Origin: Zizania palustris
Lineage: Eukaryota; Streptophyta; Magnoliopsida; Poales; Poaceae
NCBI GenBank assembly: GCA_019279435.1
Contig: JAAALK010000286.1
Span: 30,813,712-30,877,711 of the forward strand
DNA length: 64,000 nucleotides
Direction of reading: 5' to 3'
The position numbers were made by a program, and so were the translations under genes. Positions within the stretch are counted from its first letter, which is position 1. Each line of letters starts with the position of its first letter. A model generated the notes under the pieces. The model made no database searches and was not told the origin of the DNA. It worked only from the letters and a program-made list of their open reading frames with translations. Positions 1-10,832 of the stretch are shown piece after piece.

Positions 1-706
1 CTCAGGCCGAATTGGTACTTCGAATCTACTCTGTTGCAGGTTTCCACGTTCGAAGCTACTTTGTCGGAGGTGTCTGGAGCTGAGAGATCGGTTTCGGAGG
101 TTGCCAGAACACCCTTCGGTGAGACTACTGCTTCGACCGCCTGTGTCAGACTGTCACGCTGTTGTCGGTTTGGCCAAGTCCCGCACGCAACGCGCTTCAC
201 TGACAAACTTCACCACGGCAGGCTTCGCCACGCCTGTACTCTGCTCCAGATGAAGTCATGCTCGCGTGCTGCGCCTAAAGCATTATTATGTACCTTACTT
301 TATCGGAGACTTCACGCCGAACCACGTTGTTCGGAGGTGATTGTCATGTATAGATTCGTTCGGAGTCCATCTGTGGCCAGATCAGTCCGAGCACCGAAGG
401 CACCCTTCGGCGGGACACTTCGCACTAGACACCGAGGGTACGCTTCGGCGACACCCTTCGCACAATACTTCGAATCAGTCAGGCTTCATCCAATTTCTGA
501 CTCGTTCTGTTTAAATACATTTCTTTTGGCTAATTGGATTATTTATGTGTGATCTGATTACCTGACGACTCCACCCCCTTACCATGGCTAAGGGTAGTCG
601 GAACGCGACATCGGTGTTGTGTTATGCTTAGGCTTGTCCCTATGTATCCGCACACTTTTGGATCGTCGAACTGACCCAAGTGTGGGGGCACATTTCTGTG
701 TCAACA
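1..706 (+). repeat. Partial LTR of the A-family (Tat/Ogre-like), plus orientation, inserted in integrase of element A
   Basis: The segment matches the reverse complement of 45533-46214 and of the left part of 46215-47532, and ends in TGTGTCAACA at 706. At 707 the sequence passes directly into minus-strand integrase sequence. LTRs of this family begin TGTTGATTGC and end GTCAACA, so this copy runs left to right with its 3' end at 706, opposite to element A. No PBS follows, so it is a solo LTR or the 3' LTR of an element lying left of the window. About 600 bp of its 5' part would be outside the window. The 34-552 open frame inside it is judged non-coding. Confidence 0.75.
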
Positions 707-1300
707 CCATTGGCCTGAGCATAGTATGGTGAAGAGTTTATCAAATTAATACCATAAAAATCGGTAAAGTCTCTCACTTCTTTAGGAACAAACGAAGTAC
801 CTTGATCCGTAGTGAGAGTTTGGAGAATACCGAATCTATGTATAATGTGATTCAAGATAAAATCAGTTACCTCGTTGTGAGTCATGTTCTTGAGAAGCAC
901 AACTTCGGTCCATTTGGTGAAGTAGTCCGTCGCCATCAGCATGAACCGATGCCCTTTTGAAGAGGGAGGATGAATTTGGCCGATGAAGTCTAAACCCCAA
1001 CCTTATAACGGCCATGGATTGATAATAGGATTGAGTAGAGATGCAGGAGCTAACTGAATATTACAAAACTTTTGACATGCTTCACACCCTCTATAGTATT
1101 TAAAACAATCCTCAGTCATAGTCGTCCAGTAGAAACCCGCTCTTTTGACCATCCAATTTATTTTTTGGGCCGACTGATGAGTGCCACAAAGTCCCTCATG
1201 GACTTCTCCTGTAGCTACTTTGGATTGATCGGCATCGAAGCATTTTAAGAGTACTACATCAATAGTTCGGTGGTATAACACATCATCTAGCAATACAAAT
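707..1300 (-). pseudogene. pol: Element A integrase, truncated
   Basis: Two minus-strand frames cover the integrase. The upstream one (1003-1293) has the N-terminal zinc-binding part, with His residues in GLCGTHQS and the Cys pair in RGCEACQK. The downstream one (707-942) has the catalytic core, with the first Asp in ATDYFTKW and the second in TTDQGTSF. The reading stops in YYAQANG, just before the expected third catalytic residue (Glu), because the LTR at 1-706 begins there. The product would have joined retrotransposon DNA to host DNA. This copy lacks the catalytic Glu and the whole C-terminal domain and is split by a frameshift near 950-1000. Confidence 0.8.
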
Positions 1301-1872
1301 TTAAACGCTTGTCACCAAACTTTCTGATCAACCCTTTGATTGGGATCTCTTAAATACTAGACGATTGGAATTCTCCAATCATCCTTATGGACATCCAGAG
1401 TGTTTGTTAGCCTTTTCCCTAGACTAATGTCTAAGTTGCTAACTTTGGAGTGCCCCCCGGGCCTTTCCTGTTTCTGTCGAAGGCTGACAAGATTGGCCGT
1501 GCGGAGCCAATCAGACCGAAGCCTCCCGACAGAGGGGTCTGGCGTGTAGGACCCTTTAGTGGATGAAGGGCCCCAGCATAAGGGCTTTGGCGTGTGATGC
1601 CCTTCCGTGAGTTGGCTTGCTAAGCCATGTCATTTTCAATTGAGTTGGCTTCTCTTGATACGTGAAAAATTTTAAAGTCATCGAAAGTAGCATTATGTCT
1701 AAACATTTATCCAAGTAACTATTTAGCAAGCCATTAAAACATTGAGAACTTTTAGCTACTTGTTGTACTACTAACAGAGAATCACCATATGCATGAACAT
1801 GTTTGGCACCTATAGATTCTAGCAATTCAAGTCCTAGCAATAAAGCTTCATATTTAGCTTGGTTATTAGTAG
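1301..1872 (-). pseudogene. pol: Element A second RNase H block and RNase H-integrase linker, truncated
   Basis: The minus-strand frame contains NNQAKYEALLLGLELL followed by HAYGDSLLVVQQV. This is the archaeal-type RNase H signature found after the first RNase H in Tat elements (N-AEYEAL and D-S--V motifs). It is nearly identical to the same stretch in A' at 63573-63710. Upstream sequence is missing: homology stops at about 1872, and element D sequence begins at 1882. Compared with A', about 250 bp of this domain have been lost at the junction. The stretch 1301-1555 is a degenerate linker with stops; a GC-rich part near 1440-1560 has no recognised origin. Confidence 0.7.
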
Positions 1873-1881
1873 GCTCTGAAG

Positions 1882-3617
1882 TGTGACCTTGCCGAAGTAT
1901 GCTTCGAAGTCCTCGTGCGGAGGCTGTTGACGTGTGTAGCAAAAATGCGAAGCCTACTTCAGAACGAAGTACCTTCGCAAGATACAGTGTAAAAAGAAAC
2001 ACACCGCAGCACACTTCGAGCAAAGAGCTAATTTTGATCAAACCCTGTCCGAAGCTAAAACCGAAGCCAGATAAAATTCTTCGAAGCAAAACAGGGACTT
2101 CGCTGCAATTTTTCCAAAGCCAAAGTCTGCTGGCCCGAAAGGAAAAGTATCATTCGAAGTACAGAAACAAACTTCAGAGCGAAGTACAAAAATAGCGAAG
2201 TGCTCTGCAAAGCTTCGAATACAGAAGTGAAGTTTGAATGAGTCTTGAACTTCGAACTTAGGAATACTTCGAAACGAAGTCTGCTAAGAACTCCGAAAGA
2301 CACACCCGATGTCAAGGCCTGACAGATTTCGAGGTCCGCAGGTGTGTCCACAGACTTCGCTAACGAAGCCTACAGCTAAGTGATTAAACAGTCTCCCTTA
2401 AAAACAGTGCACGGAAGTGACTTGAATAAGAAAAACATTCTGCACAGTTCTGTGGAGAAGCTTTCCTTGGACAGACCAACACGCAAACGCCTGGAATGGA
2501 AAAATAAAATCAAAGAACACAGGAAACCAAAAGCTAGCCGCAGGCTATTTGCACTAGCTATGCCATCCGTACTCCAGCTAGATGTAAAGACCAAGCTTTT
2601 CTGCAGCAAGTACGTGGAAACAAGGAACTATACTGCCATTCTAGGCCATAGGCCCTAGAGGTAAGGAAGAACAGCCTATGCTGCAGCTAGATGTGCTGTC
2701 AATCCAAGATGGCTATCGACAAAACATATGCTACCGAATGACAGTGCTCGATGAAAACAAACCACAAGCAATAAAGATCTTCTAAATAAATAAGAGTTTC
2801 TGCCGCGAACTCTGAAAGTGGAATCGAACAGAAACACGCAAGCCGAGAAGATTAAAAGAAAACCTGAGCGATGCAAAACAGGCTTGGTTTGCATGCGATG
2901 AACAGAGGCGGCACACATAGGGAGAGGAGCAGGAAAATGATGAACAAAGTGACCCAAACTTTTTGCTGGATTAAAGTTAATTATAGAATGGGTAACCCTA
3001 ACCCTAGGAATTGGGGCCCTATTTATAGGCAGCCCAATAGCCTAGGAGTATTCCCTCAGACTCTTAGGGTCTTTTACAAACGCTGAAATAAATGGAAAAG
3101 ACCAAACTTCCCTTAGGATATTTTTACAGACTCGACTGACTGACTGTGGGCCTAAGGACAAAATAGTAAACTCCTATTTATAGATTGCTTATCCGGAAGC
3201 GGGGCTTTCGTAGCGACTACGGCTTTGCTCCAGGACGGTCTGATCCAAGATCAGTGGTCGTCAGTTTTGCGCCGAAACTGACAAAGCGACCACCGACATT
3301 GCACCAGGTACCCGGATTGGGCCGGCCCGATTCCGTAGCTCTCTCAGCCCGGCAATCGCTCGGCGCCCGTGTACCTGAGTCAATCCTGGTCAACAGCCCA
3401 GTGGATCCTCTGCTGCTCCTAGCCCATGTACCCGGATTGGGCCAGCCTGACTTCGCGGCCCCTCTGCCCGACAGTCGCTTGTTTCCCGTGTACCTGAGTC
3501 ACACGCGGCCCAGACACAGCAGGTCTTCTCTCTCTTTTCAGTCCTCTTTGACTACCGTTGACAATGACTCATCACATCTGGAGCCATGAGGCCCACGCTC
3601 TTCAGCATGGCTCCTCA
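1882..3617 (-). repeat. Element D 3' LTR, truncated at its 3' end
   Basis: On the minus strand it begins TGAGGAGCCATGC at 3617, next to the polypurine tract, and matches the 5' LTR from 12976 down to about 11213. The terminal part, about 380 bp ending in CGGTCCTACA, is absent and unrelated bases lie at 1873-1881. A TATA-like CTATTTATAG lies at 3019-3028. The plus-strand frames inside it (1899-2195, 2380-2658, 2871-3086, 3185-3589) recur in the other LTR only because the LTRs are copies. Confidence 0.85.
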
Positions 3618-3619
3618 AT

Positions 3620-3977
3620 CTCCCCCTTGATGAGTGCATTGTCAACACTTCTCTTCATCAGTTCTTCAGTACCTGCGAACACATGTGGAAACATGAAAAC
3701 AAGGCACAAGAAAACAGAGAAGAAGAAAATAAAGTAAAAGTTTAACCCTAATGACCAAAAACCGAACAAAAGCAAGAAGCAGTCATTATGGTTAACCAAA
3801 AGTAAAATCTCAAAACGAGTGAAATCTCAGAATCATCAACAAGGACATCAAAAGAGTAAAGACAAACAGGAAAAAAACTCCCCCTGAAACAAATCTAGAG
3901 AAAGCCAAAACTCCCCCTTAAACTCTTCTCCCAAAATTTCTCCCCCTTAAACTCTAAAGAGACACAAACTCCCCCTG
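3620..3977 (-). promoter_or_regulatory. Cluster of polypurine tracts upstream of the D 3' LTR
   Basis: CTCCCCCTT-type blocks (AAGGGGGAG on the minus strand) occur at 3620-3628, 3879-3885, 3911-3919, 3940-3948 and 3969-3976. The one at 3620 abuts the LTR and is the expected primer for plus-strand DNA synthesis. Repeated polypurine tracts before the 3' LTR are a known Sirevirus hallmark, and element C has the same arrangement. Confidence 0.7.
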
Positions 3978-4968
3978 AACTGCAACCCCCCTCAAAATAT
4001 GCCATGAATGCAACTGGGGTGCAGGTGGAGTGTAGAAAGCAAGCTTCTCAGATATGATTGACTGCAATTACAACATCTAGCAGATACAGCAAAAGACATA
4101 CTGTCTAAGACACATGGCATGATCAGTGCAACAGATGATATCTAAAGAAAGTCATTAGCACGCATTTTTCAATTTTTGCAAATAAAAGCATCACCACTTT
4201 TTCCAGTTAACAAGCAAGGTAAAACATGAGATGCAAAAAACTAACTGATATCTACCAAGATAAGCAATGTCCAGAACAAAGTGCTTCAGCAAACTTATTA
4301 TCTTTTAAATTTTCAAGCCTTTTCTTTTTCCTTTTTCATTTTTGCCAGGGGTTATTTGCATGTCAAACCTTATGCTGACCGACCAAGTCAAGCCTAGGCC
4401 AGAACTGGACCATCAGAAGCTTAAGACATTGGTCTTGGCATACACTACACTGTCCTAGTTCATACCAAAGTGATATGGTAAGCAGTCCAGAACAATGCAA
4501 TGCGACAAGGCAAACCCACCTGGATCTTTTCAACTCTAGCATAAAAAGGCATGGAATTTTCATTCATTTTTGATTTTTATCATTTGTAAAGCACATCTTC
4601 CATGTTAAAGCATATAAATGTCCAAGTTGCATATCTGCATCTAAGTAAGGATCTAGCTACAAGGCATGTAACATATAGCAAAAGCATTCAGCCTACACAT
4701 GCTAGTTACCAGAAGCAATGGTGATCATTTTTCAATTTTAAAGCATAAAAGCCATGCATATGACAAATATCAGACATATCATGTGAACTGAAGCAAAGCA
4801 TGTTCATCGACAAGTAATCGAAAGCATGTACTAGCTAGAATAAGTAAAGAAGATCAATCATATAACAGAAGCAGGCTCAAAGTGTGATATGTGAATATGC
4901 ATGATATGAACACACACAAAAAGACTCAAGAAAAGAGTAAAGAAGAAAGAAAACTGACTCAAAATATC
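3978..4968 (-). other. Element D non-coding region between pol and the polypurine tracts
   Basis: About 1 kb of AT-rich sequence corresponding to 55580-56550 of element C. The only frame shared with C is a minus-strand one at 4363-4563 (66 codons, beginning MKIPCLFMLELK). No env-like frame with a signal peptide and membrane anchor is visible. Confidence 0.6.
4363..4563 (-). CDS. Small conserved frame in the Sirevirus 3' region (copy in D)
   Basis: A 66-codon frame beginning MKIPCLFMLELKRS. It has a hydrophobic middle (LVALHCSGLLTISLW) and Cys residues in CSVCQDQC. Element C carries the same frame at 55986-56174 with a handful of substitutions and an earlier end. Nothing is recognised by family. 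It could be a remnant of the extra frame some Sireviruses carry after pol, or simply an open stretch inherited by both copies. Whether it is translated is unknown. Confidence 0.25.
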   Translation of the reverse strand: MKIPCLFMLELKRSRWVCLVALHCSGLLTISLWYELGQCSVCQDQCLKLLMVQFWPRLDLVGQHKV

Positions 4969-6429
4969 CTAAGAAGGATACACAACACCCAAATCCCCTC
5001 GTAAACGCTCAAAGGTAGACTGATCTAGGGGTTTGGTGAAAATGTCAGCCAACTGATGATGAGTATCAACATGAACAAGGTCAATGACACCTTTCTCATA
5101 TTGATCCCTCAAAAAGTGAAAGCGCACATCAATGTGTTTGGTTTTTGAATGGAGACACGGGTTTTTCCCTACACTAATAGCACTGGTGTTGTCGCAAAAC
5201 AGAGGAACTCTAGTAGGAAAGAACAACCCAAAATCTTGCAAAGTGGAAATCATCCAAACCAACTGTGAGCAGCAGCTAGCAGCAGCTACATACTCAGCCT
5301 CAGTGGTCGAAAGAGCAACTCCAGACTGCTTTCGAGAAGACCAAGAGACAAGAGAAGAACCAAGAAACTGGCAAGTACCGGAAGTCGACTTGCGATCCAA
5401 CCGGCACCCACCAAAGTCAACGTCCAAAAAGCTAGATAAATCAAGAGATGATGATGCTGAATAGTAAAGACCAAGATCAGGCGCATAGGTGAGATACCTG
5501 AAAATGCGCTTGACAGCCTGTCGATGAGACGCACGGGGTGAAGACTGAAAGCACGCACAAAGTCCCATGTCGAACTGTATGTCTGGCCTCGTCGCCGTCA
5601 AGTACAGCAGCGAACCTATCATCCCTTGAAATTCTCTCTCATTGACCTTGACGCCACTCTTGTCCATGTCCAGGCCCCCAGATGTGCCCATTGGGGTCAT
5701 CTGAGGCTTCAGCTCTCCACCAAAGTCGAACTTCTTCAACATATCTCGAGTGTACTTACCCTAGTGGATGAAGGTGTCATCCTTGGTCTACTTGATCTAG
5801 AGCCCTAAGAAATACTTGAGCTCACCCATGAGGCTCATCTCAAACTCACTATGCATCTGCTCAGAAAACGTGGACACAAGAGCATCAGTAGTACCGCCAA
5901 AGATAATATAGTCCACGTAAATTTGAGCAACCAAGAAATCTGATGCATCTTTGAGCAAGAAAAGAGTTTTATCCACAGAACCGATCACAAAACCCTTCCC
6001 CAACAAAAACTACTTTAACCGGTCATACCAAGCCTTAGGGGCTTGCTTCAGACCGTATAAAGCTTTCTGCAGCTTAAAAACATGTCGAGGAAACTTAGGG
6101 TTCTCAAAACTGGGGGGTTGCCTAACATAAACCTCCTCCTCTATGTACCCGTTCAGAAAAGCACTCTTGACATCCATTTGAAAAAGCTTAAAACCCTTCG
6201 AAGAGGCAAAAGCTAAGAGAATGCGAATGGACTCAAGACGGGCAATAGGGGCGAAAGTTTCTTCAAAATCAATACCCTCCTTCTGGCAAAAATCCTAGGC
6301 AACTAATCGAGCTTTGTTGCGCACCACAACCCCATCTTCACCTTGCTTGTTCTCGAACACCCACTTGGTGCCTATGGGGTTGCATCTGGGTGGCAGCTCA
6401 ACCAGTGTCCAAACCCGATTGCGGACAAA
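4969..6429 (-). pseudogene. pol: Element D reverse transcriptase and RNase H (pol 3' part)
   Basis: The RT begins near 6430 with NRVWTLVELPP and KWVFENKQGEDG and continues through MDVKSAFLNGYIEEEVYVRQ and ALYGLKQAPKAWYDRLK. The conserved catalytic YVDD is YVDY here (Tyr codon at 5908-5910), so the polymerase site is lost. The RNase H-connection part (4969-5742, 257 codons) is open and shows KSTSGTCQFLGSSLVSWSS, the ALSTTEAEYVAAA block and a C-terminal ADIFTKPLD. In-frame stops lie near 6294, in RLK-stop-FLL near 6013, and around 5763-5808. Element C carries the same region with the intact YVDD. Confidence 0.85.
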
Positions 6430-8169
6430 GTTCTCAAGATCTTCTAGCATGGCATTAATCCAGTTTGAGTTAGAAAGAGCATGAGAAACGTCTCTGGGCT
6501 CAAAAGATGCAACAAAAGCAGATTCAGCAAACACAACAAGTGAATCAACAGAAGAACGCAAAGTCCTCTCAGACAAATCACCGATGATGAGCTCTGAGGG
6601 GTTATTGCACTGAACTGCTCGGGATCCCTGGTGATCTGAAGTCACCTCACCAGAGTCAGCAGCTGGCACCTCTGGACCTGACAAAGGGGGCTCGATCGAA
6701 GTGGAAGAAGTGATCAGAGGTCCGCCCTCGTCCTCATTCGAAGTCTCAGAAGGTGTGGGTTCTGCAGGCAGTGCAGAAGGCCCACCCTCATCAGCAGCTA
6801 GAGCGTCATCATCTTCCTCGAAGATGGACTCTCCGAGCTCACCATCTCCAGAAGGCTCAAACAAAGCGTTCAAAGAAGGCACGGACTCATCAAAAGAAAC
6901 CTCGAAAGTCTCGACAAGCTGCTGGGAGTCGAGGTTCCAAACACGGAAGCCTCGAGAATGCAAAGCATAGCCAAGAAAAGCTCCATCCCAGCAACGAGAC
7001 TCAAACTTGTTCAAATGCCCTCCCTTCTTGAGCACAAAGCACTTGCAGCCAAATGGTCGCAAGTGGCTCACCTTGGGCTGTCTGCCAAACTGCAACTCAT
7101 ATGAAGTCTTACCTAGGTAAGCTCTAAGAAAAATGCGGTTGGCCAGATAGCAAGCCGTGTTCATAGCTTCAGCCCAAAAGCGCCTAGGAGTCCTGTGCTC
7201 ATCGAGCATCGTCCTAGTCATCTCGACTAGCGTGCGGTTCTTTCGTTCCACAACGCCATTCTGTGGGGGAGTGTAAGGAGCAGAAAACTGATGATAAAGA
7301 CCCTGATCACTATAGAAGCTGACGAACTGAGAGTTTTTGAACTCAGAGCCGTTGTCAGAGCGAATTGCTCGCATTCGACCATTGTTCTCATTCTTCAGCT
7401 TCAAAATTAGGTCATGAACAAAATGAAAAGTTTCATCCTTAGACTCCAAAAAATAAAACCCACGAGAATCGAGAAAAATCATCAACAATCACAAGTGCGT
7501 ACCACTTCCCACCGACTGAGCGTACCCGAGCTGGACTGGCAGTGTCCATGTGTAACAACTCACCTGGATACGAAGTCATCACCTGAGTCACAGGTGAGTG
7601 AGAAGTGGCAACCATTTTCCCGTGACGACAGGGATGGCAAACTAGATCCTTCTCCATTTTAAGCTTGGGCAATCCTCGGATGAGGTCCATAGAGCTCAAC
7701 GTGAATATCAGATCAAAACTCAAATGACCTAACCTCCTATGCCACTTCCAGAGCTCAGAGGAGGATCCAGCAATCAAACAGCGAGAAGGGCCAAAAGAAC
7801 TAGAGGAGTCAATCCGAAAAACCTTACCAAAAGGTAAGATCTGGCAAATCAAAGACCCTCTAGAATCAATCACAGAATAACTTCCCTTCTTAAAACGAAC
7901 CTCCCACCCATCCTCAAGAAGTTGCAAAATAGAAATCAAATTGAAGTTCAAATTTCCAACCAAAGCAACGTTCTTTAAAGAGAAATGGTCGGAGATGCGA
8001 ATTGAGCCAATGCCGTGTACCTTCCCTTGACCACTGTTCCCAAATGTGATGTACTCTTTGGAGCTCGGGGGAGTGAGACTGGATAACCATCTGCGATGTC
8101 CCGTCATGTGGCGAGAGCATCCTGAGTCCATGATCCAAACGTCCTCCAGTCCCCGATCCTACACAATCT
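6430..8169 (-). pseudogene. pol: Element D protease and integrase (pol 5' part)
   Basis: The aspartic protease starts at the right with MDSGCSRHMTGH (near 8130). The GAG-pre-integrase/zinc part follows with WHRRLGHLS and CHPCRHGK. The integrase core has Asp in LLHMDTASPAR, Asp in IRSDNGSEFKN and Glu in NGVVERKNRT, so the D,D,E triad is visible. A frameshift near 7440-7490, after FSRFSWV, splits the core. After the core comes a Ser/Glu/Pro-rich low-complexity linker (about 6590-6900) to the RT. The order protease-integrase-RT is the Ty1/copia signature. Confidence 0.85.
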
Positions 8170-10767
8170 GTGGTTGTAAGGGGGAGCAAATGGTCCGGCA
8201 CCAGGTTTAGCAAAAGAACTAAACTAGTGTCAAGCCATCTGCTGAAAAGACGGGAAGCAAAAACCATCAGAAGATTTTGGACCAAAGCGCGGCTCAAAGC
8301 GCGGTCCATGGTTCTGCCTAAAACCTCGGCCCCGAGGTCCAAGACTGTAGCCAAAATGGCCTGGACCTCTACCGGAACGAAGCGTCGAGGAACTCTCAGT
8401 CTACCACCCTGCTGGTAGAACTGCTCCTGGCCACCACGAGCACGCTCTACTCTCTCAACCCGCTTCCTCCTGAAGCAAAACTCCGCAAGATGCCCGTCTC
8501 TCTGATAATACTCACAGTGATAGGTGGGCTTCTTGGGATGTGGTTGAGGCTTGGTGTTCTTGGGCTTAGTGGTGTTTGGTGTAGTCTTCTTGGTTTGAGA
8601 GGGTCCAGGAAGAGAGTCAAGAGAAGTGTGGAGGTGTTTGGGCTTTGGAACCCAGATGGGCTTCTTGGGTGGAGCTTTGGGCTGTTCTTGGAACACTCCA
8701 TCCCTAGGCTGACTAGCCTGGAAAGACTCAGTGGAGTGAGTCTTGGGGTATCTCTGCTCAGGAGTCATTTTACTCCACTCCACTGCCCGGCTAATGGCAC
8801 TCTCAAAGTCAGCCTTGGTGTAGGTGTAGCCTACCCCAAACCCATCCTGCCTCTTAAACTGCTGGATCATCATGCCGAGTTGTGGCTCTCTAGCACTGAT
8901 CCAACTTAGGATTGAACGGAGGTAAAAGTTTTCATTCTGGGCATCAGCTAGCTCCTCTCTCAAGGAAGCTAGTACCTCCACCTGAGATAAGCAGGTCTCA
9001 CACTCTCTATCTACTTGGACAGACTTCTCGGCTTTCAGCTTAATCAACTCCAGTCTAAGAGACAAGCAGTTCTCACAAACAGTGGGTGGAACTGATAGTG
9101 TCTCAAGCTCTAGCCTAGTCTGAGCCATCTCAGCTCTCACTCTCTCCAAATCACCCAAATGCTCATCGCCCTTGGCTTTCAGCTCAGCTAAACTAGCTAG
9201 ATGAGATGGGCAATCAGCACAGGGCACGATGACAGTGGCTTGAGCATCTTTCAGCTCCAGCTGAGCGCTTTCAAGCTCAGTGGCCAAAGCGTCCCCCTCA
9301 TCAACCCTTCCTGTGTACCTGGACTTCAGAGTCGACAGGTCACACAGAAGCACCTCACACTTTGGGCACTCACTGCTATCACCCAAGCAAGGGGAAGAAG
9401 ATAGACTCTCAATTCTGCTGTTGGCCACGGCAAGCTCACTCTCTAATTCATCTATTCTCTTCTTAGCCCCCCTAAGTAGTTTTTCCCGATATTTTAACTC
9501 CTGACGATTGCTTTCAAGTAAATCAATGATTTCTCGTTCATAAGATGATACCTTCTCATTTTCGTCGTCGTCGGAGTCATCGGTGGAGCCCTTCTCTTCC
9601 TTATCCCCAAGAGCCATTGAGCAGAAGCTCTTGCGGGATCTTCGGCATTGATGTGAGTGGCTCTTCGGTCTGTCCCCGAAAGCCATGAAGCAAAGGCCCG
9701 CCGGATCGTCCTTGTCCTTCCCCTTCCTGATGACAATCTCCTCATCGCTTGAGCTCGATGAAGAGGAAGAAGACATGGACCACTTGGAGTAGCTCTTCTC
9801 CATCTCGGCGAAGAAGGCCTTGTCGCGCTTCTTGTTCTCACGCCGGTAGTCCTTCAGGGCCTTTCTGAAGAATCTGGTCTTTGGCTTGCCCTTGTTGAAG
9901 GAAGAGCTGTCATGCTTGCCGGAGTCGTGGAAGCCACCACCGGTGCCCTTCTTGTGGCCATTGTGCTTGGGGCAGTCGGCGATGAAGTGTCCTAGGTCAC
10001 CATACTCAAAGCACCTGGATTTCGTATCATGTCTTTTGAACATTCTCTTGTCATAAACACGACGCACCCGGTTGTTAAAAAGACACGGGTCATCATCTCC
10101 TAACGACTCGAGCTGGTCCTTAGTGATAGACATCAAAGAGAACCCAGCACAGCATACAGAGGAGGGGTCAGTAGAAGGAGTAGCAAGGGATAGGGTCTTT
10201 AATCCAGAGCCAGTGAGATTTTATATCAACTGGGTATCAACCTCAGTGGCCTTCAGCTTGCTAAACAACTCAGAAATGGTCAAGGTATCATAAGATGTGC
10301 TCTCAATGATAGAGGATACCTTGATCTCCCAGATCTTAGGGTCCAAGGTATGGAGAACCTTGAGCGCCTGCTCATGATCTGAGACTAACTGAACACCCTC
10401 AGCCTTGTTGGCCCGAAGCTTGTTTATGATTGATTGAAAACGACCAAACAATGCTTCAACAGATTCACCCGGCTTCTGTGTGAAATTCTCATATTCACGC
10501 CGGTAGGTCTAATAGAGCCGAGCCTTGACCTTAGCTATCCCCTCATGGTGTGCCTGAAGGGTAGCCCAGATCTCTCTCGCAGTGGTGAGATGGCTCACAC
10601 GCTCAAATTCAGAGGGACCTAAACCAGAAAACAGAATGTTCACCGCTTTGTTGTTGTTCTAATGCTGGGCAACAATATCTGGAGTAGTGTGCTCAGCAAC
10701 AGGTAATATGGTGAAAGTGGCATGAACACAAATGTCCCAGATGTCCGAACTTTCCAGGAGACGTCAT
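8170..10767 (-). pseudogene. gag: Element D Gag
   Basis: The start ATG is at 10767-10765 (MTSPG). It is followed at once by sequence that matches element C only after a skip of about 69 bp, so the N-terminal block seen in C is deleted. The middle of the protein is one long frame (7914-10136). It has a zinc knuckle in which the second Cys of C contains a change here (CFEYGDLGHFIADC instead of CFECGDLG), then a Lys/Ser-rich part, a long coiled coil (about 9000-9560) and a second knuckle (CEYYQRDGHLAEFC, also lacking its second Cys). Both knuckles have thus lost one ligand. Further stops lie near 10221 and 10512. Confidence 0.8.
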
Positions 10768-10818
10768 GATCACTACTGGGGTTTAGAACCGGTTAAGGTA
10801 TGGAAAAACCCTAACCAG

Positions 10819-10830
10819 GCTCTGATACCA
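10819..10830 (-). other. Element D primer binding site (initiator Met tRNA)
   Basis: TGGTATCAGAGC on the minus strand, two bases after the 5' LTR end. It matches the 3' end of plant initiator methionine tRNA, the standard primer for Ty1/copia elements. Confidence 0.9.
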
Positions 10831-10832
10831 CT

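Noticed and set aside
34..552. 172-codon frame at the window start
   Set aside because: It lies wholly in an LTR, and the other copies of the same LTR do not keep it open.
2995..3015. Telomere-like CCCTAACCC stretch
   Set aside because: Only two units, next to the LTR TATA box and conserved at the same place in all D/C LTRs. It is an LTR motif, not a telomeric array.
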